A stretch of DNA of 64,000 nucleotides. Source: Sphingomonadales bacterium 28-55-16 (lineage in GTDB: Bacteria; Pseudomonadota; Alphaproteobacteria; Sphingomonadales; Sphingomonadaceae). Below the pieces are notes generated by a model. The model was not told the origin of the DNA. It was given only the letters and a program-made list of their open reading frames with translations, and searched no databases. Shown here in pieces: positions 52,452 through 61,037 of this stretch. Position 1 is the stretch's first letter. The number at the start of each line of letters is the position of its first letter. Both the position numbers and the translations under genes were made by a program. The stretch covers positions 1 to 64,000 of the forward strand of contig NCGG01000002.1 of NCBI GenBank assembly GCA_002278855.1, read 5' to 3'.

Positions 52452-55043
52452 ATGAGGAAAAGCAAAGCGTTATTTTACACAGCAGCTGTGGTCGGCCTGA
52501 TGGCCATAACGACCGCAGCACAGGCTCAAAATGAACAAAGCACGCCTGACACTCAAGCTGGCCTTGGTGAAATTATTGTCACCGCAACCAAACGCAATGA
52601 AAACCTTCAAGAAGTGCCGGTCGCTATCACTGCTATTACCACCGAGCAGCTCACGAAGCAGGGAGTTTTTTCAACAACCGATTTGAACAACTCTATTCCG
52701 AATCTTCAAGTCAGTTCTGCCTATGGCGAAACGCAACCGAACTTCACGGTCCGTGGGATCGGTGTGGGTACAGAATATAACTCCAACGCGGCGTCGCCCG
52801 TTGGTGTGTATGTGGATGAAGTTTACCAGTCATTCCGCGCAAGCCATGGCCAGCAATTGTACGACTTGGAGCAAGTGGAAGTCGTTCGTGGCCCTCAGGG
52901 AACTTTGTTTGGACGAAACACCACCGGGGGTGCGATTAACTTTATAACCCGCAAGCCGCGTCTTACGGGTTCCAACGGGCACGCGACGATCGGGTATGGT
53001 TCGTTTAATCGCGTGAGCGCGTTAGGCGCGATTGAGGTGACGCCCGTCGAGGATAAGCTGGGGATTCGCATTGCGGGGAGTTATGTGAATTCCGATCCTT
53101 ATGTAAAAAATATCCAGCCGGTAGGGTTGATAAAATCTAATCCCAATGTACCGAATAATGTTGCGTTCGGCGACCAGAATGCCGGAATTTCACCCGGCGG
53201 GCATGAAAGTTGGGGCCTTCGCGGCCAAATCAGGTTTGTCCCCACCGAAACGATTGACATCAATTTTAAAGCTTATGTTGCTCAGTCGGTCGGAGGGCAA
53301 GACTCGCCTCAAAATCATGGGCCGTCCTTGACTGATGACACCATAAGATTAGCAGACTCTGCTTTTGGATTTTTTTACACGCCACTTGCCAGCACTTTAT
53401 TTGGCAATGGGCGCGATCTTACCCGTTTTCTGCCACCTGCATATAGCGCGAAGGGTCGGGGTCTCTCTGCCAGGGAAATCGAGGGTAACTCAATTGGTAC
53501 CGCCGAAACAAAAACCTTTGGCGCAGTTCTGAATGCTAAATTTGAGTTGTCTGATAGCGTCAATCTGACTTCAATCACTGGGTTTGATAGAACACGAAAC
53601 GGATTACTGCCGCGTATCGATTGTGATGGTACGCCGTACAATGTGTGCTCAATCGGTTACGCTTCATTGTCCAAGAGCTTTAACCAAGATATCCGCATCG
53701 ATTTTTCAACCGACCGATTTAAAGCCATCGCGGGTGTATATTATGGTTGGGATAAAATCGTCACAAACAACACCCCAGATTTTTACGGCTTCCTAAGCGA
53801 CGTTAACGCCGCCATTGGAAATCCGAAAAATTACTTCAATCCAGCGGGTCTGGGGCGTGAAGCTGGTATGGTAACTGCATTGAAGGCAAAGCAGGACTAT
53901 ACCCAAGAGCGTAAATCGATGGCCATCTATGGCGAAGCAAGTTACGAGCTTACAGACAGTGTAAAGTTCACCGCTGGGCTCCGCTACACGAAAGATAAAT
54001 TTGCTTATCTTGACGCCCTCACCACATTCTTTGATGATACCGGTGCGCCACGACTTTACACCGTATCAAATTATGCTCCTGGCGGCGTTTTCCAAAAATA
54101 CTTTATTGGTGACTCCGCAGCGCTGGATGCAAGCATTAAGTCTCTCAACCGTCGTGATGGTTCAAACGCGCTAACAGGCCGTGCAATCCTCGACTGGAAG
54201 GTCAACGACGACGTTCTTCTCTACGCAAGCTACAGTCGCGGCTACCGTGGGGGAACATATAATGGCCTTGCATTCCAGTCCGCAGCGCAGGTTTACTTTG
54301 TGGAACCGGAAAAAGTGGATGCATTTGAAGTCGGCATGAAGAGCCGGTTCTTTGATAACCGCCTCCAGTTTAATGCTTCCGTGTTCCACTATAAATATGC
54401 AGGTCAACAGCAACAATTGCTTGATCCAAGCTCAGTCACATTCCTGATTAACCTTGACGGCAAACTGACGGGTCTCGACGCTGAGCTCATTTTTGCAGTG
54501 ACAGATGATATCCGCCTAAATGCCGGATTTGGATATCTGGACAGTAGCTTCAATAATGGCTCGTGTCCTACTGCGCCAATTAATGGTACGCCACCTCAAG
54601 TGGGCAATTGCATTTCTACCGGAGGCGGTAAAATTGACGTTGGCGGAAATCCGTTTCCTTATGCTAGCAAGGCATCAGGAAATATTGGTGTCGACTGGGA
54701 TGTTGCCAAAACGGAATCTGGCACATTTACGGTCCATGCCGACACCAGTTACACAGGACGGTACTACTACGACGTTTTTGGATCCTATGACTATGTGGGA
54801 CCTCAAGGTAGTTCTGTGCTTTCCGGTAGAGGCCCGCTCGGTGAAGGCCAAAACCCATATTGGCTGATAAATGGTCGAATTTCCTACACGACAGAAAGCT
54901 TTACGATTGCTGGCTTTGTCAAAAACTTGACGGATAAACTCTATTATCCAAACGCCATCAATGTTGAGGGAAGCTATGGTAGCGATTATCGCATTCGCGC
55001 CGCGCCGCGTACGTTCGGGGTCGAACTCTCCGCGAAATTCTAG
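52452..55043 (+). CDS. TonB-dependent receptor 2
   Basis: Outer-membrane receptor of 863 residues. MRKSKALFYTAAVVGLMA to AQAQ is a signal peptide; GEIIVTATKRNENLQEVP is the TonB box and plug start; QVEVVRGPQGTLFGRNTTGG is the classic plug signature; VELSAKF ends in the terminal Phe. ATG 52452 has a strong GGAGAGGGAG site; the frame open to 52413 would add a non-signal stretch. Followed by a terminator-like hairpin, then the PQQ enzyme gene. Confidence 0.94.
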   Translation: MRKSKALFYTAAVVGLMAITTAAQAQNEQSTPDTQAGLGEIIVTATKRNENLQEVPVAITAITTEQLTKQGVFSTTDLNNSIPNLQVSSAYGETQPNFTVRGIGVGTEYNSNAASPVGVYVDEVYQSFRASHGQQLYDLEQVEVVRGPQGTLFGRNTTGGAINFITRKPRLTGSNGHATIGYGSFNRVSALGAIEVTPVEDKLGIRIAGSYVNSDPYVKNIQPVGLIKSNPNVPNNVAFGDQNAGISPGGHESWGLRGQIRFVPTETIDINFKAYVAQSVGGQDSPQNHGPSLTDDTIRLADSAFGFFYTPLASTLFGNGRDLTRFLPPAYSAKGRGLSAREIEGNSIGTAETKTFGAVLNAKFELSDSVNLTSITGFDRTRNGLLPRIDCDGTPYNVCSIGYASLSKSFNQDIRIDFSTDRFKAIAGVYYGWDKIVTNNTPDFYGFLSDVNAAIGNPKNYFNPAGLGREAGMVTALKAKQDYTQERKSMAIYGEASYELTDSVKFTAGLRYTKDKFAYLDALTTFFDDTGAPRLYTVSNYAPGGVFQKYFIGDSAALDASIKSLNRRDGSNALTGRAILDWKVNDDVLLYASYSRGYRGGTYNGLAFQSAAQVYFVEPEKVDAFEVGMKSRFFDNRLQFNASVFHYKYAGQQQQLLDPSSVTFLINLDGKLTGLDAELIFAVTDDIRLNAGFGYLDSSFNNGSCPTAPINGTPPQVGNCISTGGGKIDVGGNPFPYASKASGNIGVDWDVAKTESGTFTVHADTSYTGRYYYDVFGSYDYVGPQGSSVLSGRGPLGEGQNPYWLINGRISYTTESFTIAGFVKNLTDKLYYPNAINVEGSYGSDYRIRAAPRTFGVELSAKF

Positions 55044-55054
55044 AATGATTGAAG

Positions 55055-55088
55055 AGACACCCGCGCGGATAGTACTGCGCGGGTGTCT
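55055..55088 (+). terminator. Intrinsic terminator-like hairpin after TonB receptor 2
   Basis: Perfect 12-bp stem: AGACACCCGCGC at 55055-55066 and GCGCGGGTGTCT at 55077-55088, loop of 10, followed by TCCCTTATT. It should stop or reduce read-through into the alcohol dehydrogenase gene 40 bases downstream. Confidence 0.7.
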
Positions 55089-55127
55089 TCCCTTATTCCA
55101 AGGTAAATTGAGACAGGACGGATAGTT

Positions 55128-57215
55128 ATGCGCAAGCTTTGTGTGGTCTTAGCCATGGCTTTTTTGGTTTCGTGCGGATCGTCGCATGAAGATGGTGTGA
55201 TAGATACTTCCCGATTGGACGGTGCAGCTTCCGAAACCCAAAACTGGCTGACATACGGCGGTACCTACGAAGAACAGCGTTATAGTGGTCTGGAAGAAAT
55301 AAACGCTGAGACGGCTAGTAGCCTCGGCCTTGAATGGTCCCATGAGTTTGACACAGCACGAGGGTTAGAAGCCACGCCGCTGGTGGCAGACGGAGTGATT
55401 TACACAACTACTGCATGGTCCAAGGTTCATGCGCTGGATGCGACCACGGGTAAGCTGCTGTGGAAATATGATCCGGAAGTACCAGGTGAAACAGGTTTTA
55501 AGGCTTGCTGCGATGTGGTCAATCGCGGCGCTGCAATCTACAATGGCAAAGTATATTCGGGCACATTAGATGGGCGACTGATTGCGCTCGATGCCAAGAC
55601 CGGCAAGCTCGTTTGGTCCGTCGTCACCGTTGATCAAAGCAAGCCATATACTATTACGGGCGCACCCCGGATTGTTAAAGGCCGCGTGCTTATTGGCAAC
55701 GGCGGCGGTGAATACGGTGTCCGTGGATATGTGTCCGCTTACGATGCAGAAACGGGTAAACAAGCGTGGCGCTTCTACACGGTTCCGCCGGCAAAGGGCG
55801 CAAAGCCGGATGGGGCGGCCTCTGACGATATTATCGCCAAAATGCAAGGCACTTGGGATGGCGATTACACCAAGTTTGGTGGCGGCGGCACCGTATGGGA
55901 CGCAATTGTTTACGACAAGGATTTCAATCAAGTCCTTATCGGCGTGGGCAATGGATCACCATGGGATCACCGTGTCCGTTCGAACGGAAAGGGCGACAAT
56001 CTGTTCCTGTCGTCTGTGGTTGCGCTTGATGCGGATACGGGCAAATATAAATGGCATTACCAAGGAACGCCCGCCGAAACTTGGGATTTCACACAGACAC
56101 AGCCGATCATTCTCGCATCGTTGAAAATTGGTGGGGCTGATCGCAAGGTCATGATGCAAGCACCGAAAAATGGCTTTTTCTACGTTATAGACCGAAGTAA
56201 CGGCAAACTTGTTTCGGCGAAGAATTTTGTACCGCAAAATTGGACTTCGGGCGTGGATATGAAAACCGGCAGACCTATAGAGATGCCAGGTGCACGATAT
56301 GAAAATGGACCTTTCGTAGCTAATCCCTCAGGCCACGGCGCCCACAACTGGCAGCCTATGGCGTTCAGCCCTAAGACCAATCTGGTATATATTCCCGCAC
56401 AGGAAGTGCCGATGGCTTACCAATCTGATGCGCCATTTGTCGGTCGAGAAGGGGGTTGGAACCTTGGCGTGAACCTAGCAATTAATACCCTACCTGACGA
56501 CGAGGCTGGACTGAAAGCCATCCGTGCGATTCTGAAAGGCGTCTTGATCGCTTGGGATCCCATAAAGCAAAGGGAAATGTGGCGGGTCGACCATGGTGGT
56601 CCTTGGAACGGTGGCGTGCTGGCAACTGCTGGCGGCTTGGTTTTCCAAGGCAATGCCAAAGGCGAGTTTAATGCATTTAACGCAACCAGCGGCAAGAAAC
56701 TGTGGTCATTTGACAGTAAGATTGGGATCGTAGCACCTCCGGTTAGCTACTCGGTTAACGGTAAGCAATATGTTGCGGTGATGGTCGGTTATGGTGGTGG
56801 CTATGGCGTCGCTAGCCCCTTCACAGAAAATATGGGACCACGGCCCAATGGTCGACTGCTGGTATTCGCGATCGGCGGGAAGGCACCATATAAGGTAGAA
56901 CGTATGGATCCAGGTCCGGCGGTTGTCGTGAATGACAAATGGTCCCCTGCTACCGTCGCCAAGGGGGCACAAATTTTCGAGACCACCTGTTCTGTATGCC
57001 ATGGCGGCACAGCACGATCTTCCGGCGTCTTGCCGGATCTGCGTCGCTCGTCGGTACTGGCTGACCAGAAATTATGGCAAGAAGTGGTCCATGATGGAAT
57101 ACTGAAGGACAATGGTATGGTTGGCTTCAGCAAATGGCTGTCGCGTGAAGATGTGGAGGCTACCCGCGCCTATGTTGCTGGTCGAGCGAAAGTCCTGGCG
57201 ACCAAGGGCATCTGA
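55128..57215 (+). CDS. PQQ-dependent quinohemoprotein alcohol dehydrogenase
   Basis: Periplasmic enzyme of 695 residues that oxidises an alcohol to an aldehyde and passes electrons to its own heme c. The N-terminus has a lipobox-like LVSC (Cys16), so it may be a lipoprotein. FKACCDVVNRG contains the adjacent Cys127-Cys128 disulfide over PQQ; PAETWDFTQTQP holds the catalytic Asp, with Thr two residues on, which suggests a calcium and not a lanthanide enzyme. The C-terminal cytochrome domain has CSVCH at 621-625. Acts with the aldehyde dehydrogenase gene 26 bases after it. Confidence 0.93.
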   Translation: MRKLCVVLAMAFLVSCGSSHEDGVIDTSRLDGAASETQNWLTYGGTYEEQRYSGLEEINAETASSLGLEWSHEFDTARGLEATPLVADGVIYTTTAWSKVHALDATTGKLLWKYDPEVPGETGFKACCDVVNRGAAIYNGKVYSGTLDGRLIALDAKTGKLVWSVVTVDQSKPYTITGAPRIVKGRVLIGNGGGEYGVRGYVSAYDAETGKQAWRFYTVPPAKGAKPDGAASDDIIAKMQGTWDGDYTKFGGGGTVWDAIVYDKDFNQVLIGVGNGSPWDHRVRSNGKGDNLFLSSVVALDADTGKYKWHYQGTPAETWDFTQTQPIILASLKIGGADRKVMMQAPKNGFFYVIDRSNGKLVSAKNFVPQNWTSGVDMKTGRPIEMPGARYENGPFVANPSGHGAHNWQPMAFSPKTNLVYIPAQEVPMAYQSDAPFVGREGGWNLGVNLAINTLPDDEAGLKAIRAILKGVLIAWDPIKQREMWRVDHGGPWNGGVLATAGGLVFQGNAKGEFNAFNATSGKKLWSFDSKIGIVAPPVSYSVNGKQYVAVMVGYGGGYGVASPFTENMGPRPNGRLLVFAIGGKAPYKVERMDPGPAVVVNDKWSPATVAKGAQIFETTCSVCHGGTARSSGVLPDLRRSSVLADQKLWQEVVHDGILKDNGMVGFSKWLSREDVEATRAYVAGRAKVLATKGI

Positions 57216-57241
57216 TAGATACCGGATTAGGAGAGTTTGTG

Positions 57242-58660
57242 ATGGAAGTGCGCTACGACATGCTGGTGAACGGTAAAATGATCGGCGGTAGCCGAACGGT
57301 TGATGTTGTTGATCCGGCGACCGAAGAAGTGTTTGCGGCCTGTGCCTGTGCCTCGCGTGAAGAAATTGAAGATGCAGTAACCGCTGCCGCGGCCGCGTTC
57401 CCAGCCTGGTCCGCGACCTCGATCGATGAGCGCCGTGCTGTGCTCATTAAAATGGCTGAAGCCATTGAGGCGAATATCGAAGCCATTGCCCGTACGCTGA
57501 CTCGTGAACAAGGAAAACCAACGGCCGATGCGCAAGGCGAGGTCGGCGGGGCCGCTTATTTCCTGCGTTATTATGCGGGGCTGGAAATTCCTGTCGAGTT
57601 GATTGAAGACAGCGAAACTCGGCGGATCGAACTACACCGCCGCCCGCTTGGTGTGGTTGCTGCGATCGTGCCGTGGAATTTTCCTGTGCTTACCGCAGTA
57701 AACAAGGTCGGCGCAGCGTTAATTACGGGCAACACCGTGGTAGTAAAGCCAGCTGCGACTACGCCGCTGGCGACATTGCAAGTCGCAGCACTTTGGAGGG
57801 ATATCGTTCCAGCAGGCACAGTGAACATTGTGACCGACAAGAATGACCTTGGAGATGTGCTCACCAGTCATCCGATGGTACGTAAAGTTAGCTTCACGGG
57901 ATCGACCAGTACAGGCATGAAGGTCATGTCGTCAGGCTCCGGTACGCTCAAGCGAATGACATTGGAACTTGGCGGGAATGATTCCGGCATCGTTCTCGAC
58001 GACTGTGATCCAGATACAGTCTCACAGCAACTTTTCGATTCTGCCTTCATGAACAATGGTCAAGTCTGTATCGCGCTAAAGCGTTTGTATGTGCACGACA
58101 GCAAGTATGACGCCATCTGCGCGAAACTAGCTGAAATTGCAAAAGCAGCTATTGTCGGACCGGGATCGCAACAGGGCACACAGCTTGGTCCTGTGCAAAA
58201 CCGTGTTCAATTCGACAAGCTGAAAGCCCTGATCGAGGAAACACGAGCTGAAGGAACAATAATCGCAGGGGGTGACAGCCCTGACGGTCAGGGGTACTTC
58301 ATTAATCCCACAATCGTGCGTGATATTTCGGACAATGCGCGTCTGGTTACCGACGAACAATTTGGCCCGGTTCTGCCGGTTATGCGCTTTTCTGACGTGG
58401 ATGACGTTGTCGCACGCGCGAACGATAGTAGTTTTGGCCTTGGCAATTCGGTTTGGTCGTCGGACAGCGAAAAAGCCGGCGCGGTTGCTGCGCGGCTCGA
58501 TTCCGGCACCGTGTGGATCAACAATCATGGAGACATCGGTCCTGATACCCCCTTCGCCGGAGCGAAAATGTCAGGCGTCGGTATCGAAATGGGGATGCAT
58601 GGCTTGCTCGAATTTACGCAGGCCAAAGTTATGAACTTTGCAAAAATGGCAAACGCTTAA
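57242..58660 (+). CDS. Aldehyde dehydrogenase
   Basis: NAD(P)-dependent aldehyde dehydrogenase of 472 residues. VPWNFPVLTAVNKVGAAL (cofactor part), FTGSTSTGMKVM, LELGGND with the general-base Glu (near 250) and NNGQVCIALKRLYVH with the catalytic Cys (near 283) are intact. The ATG at 57242 is preceded by AGGAGAG; GTG at 57239 is alternative. It should oxidise the aldehyde from the PQQ enzyme to an acid. Convergent with TetR 2, whose gene ends four bases away. Confidence 0.93.
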   Translation: MEVRYDMLVNGKMIGGSRTVDVVDPATEEVFAACACASREEIEDAVTAAAAAFPAWSATSIDERRAVLIKMAEAIEANIEAIARTLTREQGKPTADAQGEVGGAAYFLRYYAGLEIPVELIEDSETRRIELHRRPLGVVAAIVPWNFPVLTAVNKVGAALITGNTVVVKPAATTPLATLQVAALWRDIVPAGTVNIVTDKNDLGDVLTSHPMVRKVSFTGSTSTGMKVMSSGSGTLKRMTLELGGNDSGIVLDDCDPDTVSQQLFDSAFMNNGQVCIALKRLYVHDSKYDAICAKLAEIAKAAIVGPGSQQGTQLGPVQNRVQFDKLKALIEETRAEGTIIAGGDSPDGQGYFINPTIVRDISDNARLVTDEQFGPVLPVMRFSDVDDVVARANDSSFGLGNSVWSSDSEKAGAVAARLDSGTVWINNHGDIGPDTPFAGAKMSGVGIEMGMHGLLEFTQAKVMNFAKMANA

Positions 58661-58664
58661 CTGG

Positions 58665-59324
58665 CTAAGGTCCGTAAGGACTTTCGAGCCCAGCCAGCAA
58701 CAGTTCGGCATAGGTCTTGCCGATTTCTTCTGCACTCACATCGCTACGATCGGGCCGGAACCAGCGATGGGTCCACCCGACGATGCCTAATATACCATAT
58801 GCAACGACACGAGATGATCCCACTTTACGTAGGCTGTTATCGGCATAGCCCTCTTCTATGATTGAAATGACCGCATCAACGGTCTCGGCATTGATTTTGC
58901 GCATAGACTTTGACCATTCAGTTCGTGCATCGCTGACATGGCTGAGGTTTTCGCGAATATATATGTAAAAAAGGGGGTAATTGTCTCCGTAGGAGGTCAT
59001 CAATGTATTGACCAAGTCGCGCAATTTGCGGCGAGGGCTGACGCCGCTTGATTCTATTTGTTTGATGAGTTCGAGGTTGCGTTCGACCACGGTCCGCACA
59101 AGCTCATCAAACAGCTCCTCCTTTGATGAAAAATAGTAATAGAGTGACGCTCTATCGATATCGAGTTCCGCTGCTATCGCACTGATGCTGGCGCCCTTAA
59201 ACCCCAACCGGTTGAAAACGCGTATAGAGGCTTCGGCTATTTCTTTTCGGCGCGCTTCATATGAAGCGCTAGAATCGTCTTTCGCAAGTTTGCGGCGTTT
59301 CCCGATGTTGCTCACTGGTTTCAT
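58665..59324 (-). CDS. TetR-family regulator 2 (KstR2-like)
   Basis: Regulator of 219 residues. The HTH region is FNRLGFKGASISAIAAELDI followed by RASLYYYFSSKEELFDELV; the C-terminal GIVGWTHRWFRPDRSDVSAEEIGKTYAEL resembles KstR2-type regulators of steroid catabolism (family memory, not a search). It is divergent to the MaoC operon, whose promoter region holds a perfect copy of the shared inverted repeat; it is the better candidate for the regulator of the shared sites. An acyl-CoA ligand is likely. Confidence 0.88.
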   Translation of the reverse strand: MKPVSNIGKRRKLAKDDSSASYEARRKEIAEASIRVFNRLGFKGASISAIAAELDIDRASLYYYFSSKEELFDELVRTVVERNLELIKQIESSGVSPRRKLRDLVNTLMTSYGDNYPLFYIYIRENLSHVSDARTEWSKSMRKINAETVDAVISIIEEGYADNSLRKVGSSRVVAYGILGIVGWTHRWFRPDRSDVSAEEIGKTYAELLLAGLESPYGP

Positions 59325-59501
59325 AATCGTCTCTAGTTTCCATTCTATACTAGCATCTGCAAGCGCGGCCCCAACATCACGAATTTGTCAGGACGATCGC
59401 CGTACTGCCATTATTCCGGTGCCTTGTGCAATCAGCGATTCAGCCGATTCAATTGCCGCCGACAACTAGGTTACAGTGTTTGCAATACCATTACAGCATT
59501 T

Positions 59502-59517
59502 TCAACAATAGTGTTGA
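59502..59517. promoter_or_regulatory. Operator-like inverted repeat TCAACA-N4-TGTTGA (site 6)
   Basis: TCAACA-ATAG-TGTTGA, perfect half-sites, 80 nt before the MaoC gene and 178 nt before TetR 2, so it could mediate both autoregulation and operon control. Confidence 0.7.
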
Positions 59518-59596
59518 CGAAAGTGATTGCTTGATACATCTTTAAGTCAGAAACGAATCTAATCTTCCTGCAGAATCGCAGAATAGGAGGCACCTG

Positions 59597-60037
59597 ATGA
59601 GTCGCACCGACGTGCTGAATTCCTTACTGGTTACGCGCGACACGCCAGTCGGGTACAAGCTTCAAAGCATTAAGAAGAAGGCCGTAATTCAGTTGATGGG
59701 TTCGCGTCTTTGGGGTCGGTTTAATCCGAACCACTGGGATCCTGTTTACGCTGCCACAACGGGTCTTTCTGCACCGATCCAAACGGGAGAAATGTCCTCG
59801 GCCTATCTGGCCGAAATGTGTGTGAATCACTTCGGTGCTCAGATGTTCAGCAATGCCCGCATGGTTTGCAAATATGTGGCGTCTACGCTGGCTAACGAAG
59901 TAATAGTTACGCATGGCGTAGTCAGAGAAAAGACGCCCAAAGGAAATGGTTTCAGGTTCACGGTCGATATTTGGAGCGAGAACGAAGCGGGCGAAAAGAA
60001 AACAGTCGGCTGGGTGGAAGTCGATGTTGGTGTTTGA
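59597..60037 (+). CDS. MaoC/FAS1-like hydratase half, catalytic Asp replaced
   Basis: Single hot-dog-fold protein of 146 residues. GRFNPNHWDPVYAATTGLSAPIQTG matches the hydratase-2 signature GDxNPxHxD, but the catalytic Asp is Arg. The His and second Asp are kept. Following MaoC, DUF35 and thiolase-like genes suggest it is one subunit of a hetero-hydratase of the ChsH1/ChsH2 type. AGGAGG-like site before ATG 59597. First gene of a four-gene operon. Confidence 0.82.
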   Translation: MSRTDVLNSLLVTRDTPVGYKLQSIKKKAVIQLMGSRLWGRFNPNHWDPVYAATTGLSAPIQTGEMSSAYLAEMCVNHFGAQMFSNARMVCKYVASTLANEVIVTHGVVREKTPKGNGFRFTVDIWSENEAGEKKTVGWVEVDVGV

Positions 60038-60057
60038 ATTAAGCAAGGGAACGAACG

Positions 60058-60594
60058 ATGCAAGCCGAGACAATCCTAACTGACGCCCTTCGTCCGTTGA
60101 GCGATATACAAATAGAGCAGACGCGTGAATTCATTGATAGTCTGGAGCAGGGGTCTCAAACCTACTGGGATATGGTTGAGATTGGCGACGAGCTATCTCG
60201 CGATCTCCATATTACGCCTGAATTGGTGATACTGTACGCTGACGCTGTAGAGGACTTCAATCCTTGGTATGAAGCATGGAAAATGAACACCTGGCATATC
60301 AAAGGTGAGTCCCCCTTCGGCGGAGCTATTGTGCCGCCGGTCCTAGTTTCGCATTTCGTTTTGTCTGTGCAATTTGACCATACCAAACCGTTTGCGATAG
60401 GATCCATCCACACTTTCCACGATTCCGAGATTCTAGCGCCCATTCCCGTGGGCGCGACTGTGAGAATCGCGACCCGGGCAACTGATAAATATGAAAAGCG
60501 CGGAAGGCGGTATGTGCGACACGAAGTGAACGTCACCGATGTTGAAAACGGAACGCATTATTTCCGTGAAACTCGGGATATTCTCTCTCTATGA
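60058..60594 (+). CDS. MaoC-type dehydratase half, catalytic His replaced
   Basis: Hot-dog-fold protein of 178 residues. VEDFNPWYEAW, about residue 67, keeps the Asp of the DxNPxH pattern but has Tyr where the His should be; SPFGGAIVPPVL follows. DxNPWY-type proteins commonly pair with another MaoC protein. With the preceding gene it may make one active hydratase. Begins 20 bases after it; its stop overlaps the DUF35 gene. Confidence 0.82.
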   Translation: MQAETILTDALRPLSDIQIEQTREFIDSLEQGSQTYWDMVEIGDELSRDLHITPELVILYADAVEDFNPWYEAWKMNTWHIKGESPFGGAIVPPVLVSHFVLSVQFDHTKPFAIGSIHTFHDSEILAPIPVGATVRIATRATDKYEKRGRRYVRHEVNVTDVENGTHYFRETRDILSL

Positions 60595-61037
60595 TGGCCC
60601 AGCAACACGCGAGCACGCCAGTCGTGGAAGGCTTGTTCGAAATTGTCGCGGGAACTCCAAAACTGATCGGCTCGCGGTGCCAAGCTTGTAACAATATCTA
60701 TTTCCCGCAATCACTCAGTTGCCGAAACCCCGAATGCCGTGACAAATCGGTCGAGCAGACATTCTTGCCTCATTGCGGCACCCTTTATAGCTTCACCGTG
60801 CAGCGATATCAGCCGCCACCTTTGTTTCGCATGGATCATTGGTCGCCATATGCTTTGGGCCTTGTTGATCTGGGTGACGGGTTACAAGTTATGGGTATGC
60901 TAACTCGTATAGCATTAGATGAAATCATCATCGGGATGGCACTCAAACTCGTAGTCGAACCGCTGTATTCTGATGCCGGAATTGGTGAAAAACTGACATA
61001 CAAATTTGCGTCGGCGGAAGGGGCATGGGCGGGATGA
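60591..61037 (+). CDS. DUF35 OB-fold/zinc-ribbon protein
   Basis: 148-residue acyl-CoA-associated protein. The zinc ribbon has GSRCQACNNIYFP and CRNPEC, followed by an OB-fold domain that begins near LYSFTVQRYQPPP. DUF35 proteins form complexes with Ltp2-type thiolase-fold aldolases, and the next gene is exactly such a protein. Start overlaps the upstream stop (ATGA) and so does its own stop with the aldolase ATG at 61034. Confidence 0.88.
   Translation: MMAQQHASTPVVEGLFEIVAGTPKLIGSRCQACNNIYFPQSLSCRNPECRDKSVEQTFLPHCGTLYSFTVQRYQPPPLFRMDHWSPYALGLVDLGDGLQVMGMLTRIALDEIIIGMALKLVVEPLYSDAGIGEKLTYKFASAEGAWAG

Noticed and set aside
58665..59517. Known KstR/KstR2 operator patterns as the basis of the shared repeat
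   Set aside because: KstR sites have AAC-N2-GTT spacing, whereas here it is AAC-N6-GTT, and the KstR2 pattern has CAAG/CTTG. The regulator resembles KstR2 only in its protein sequence.
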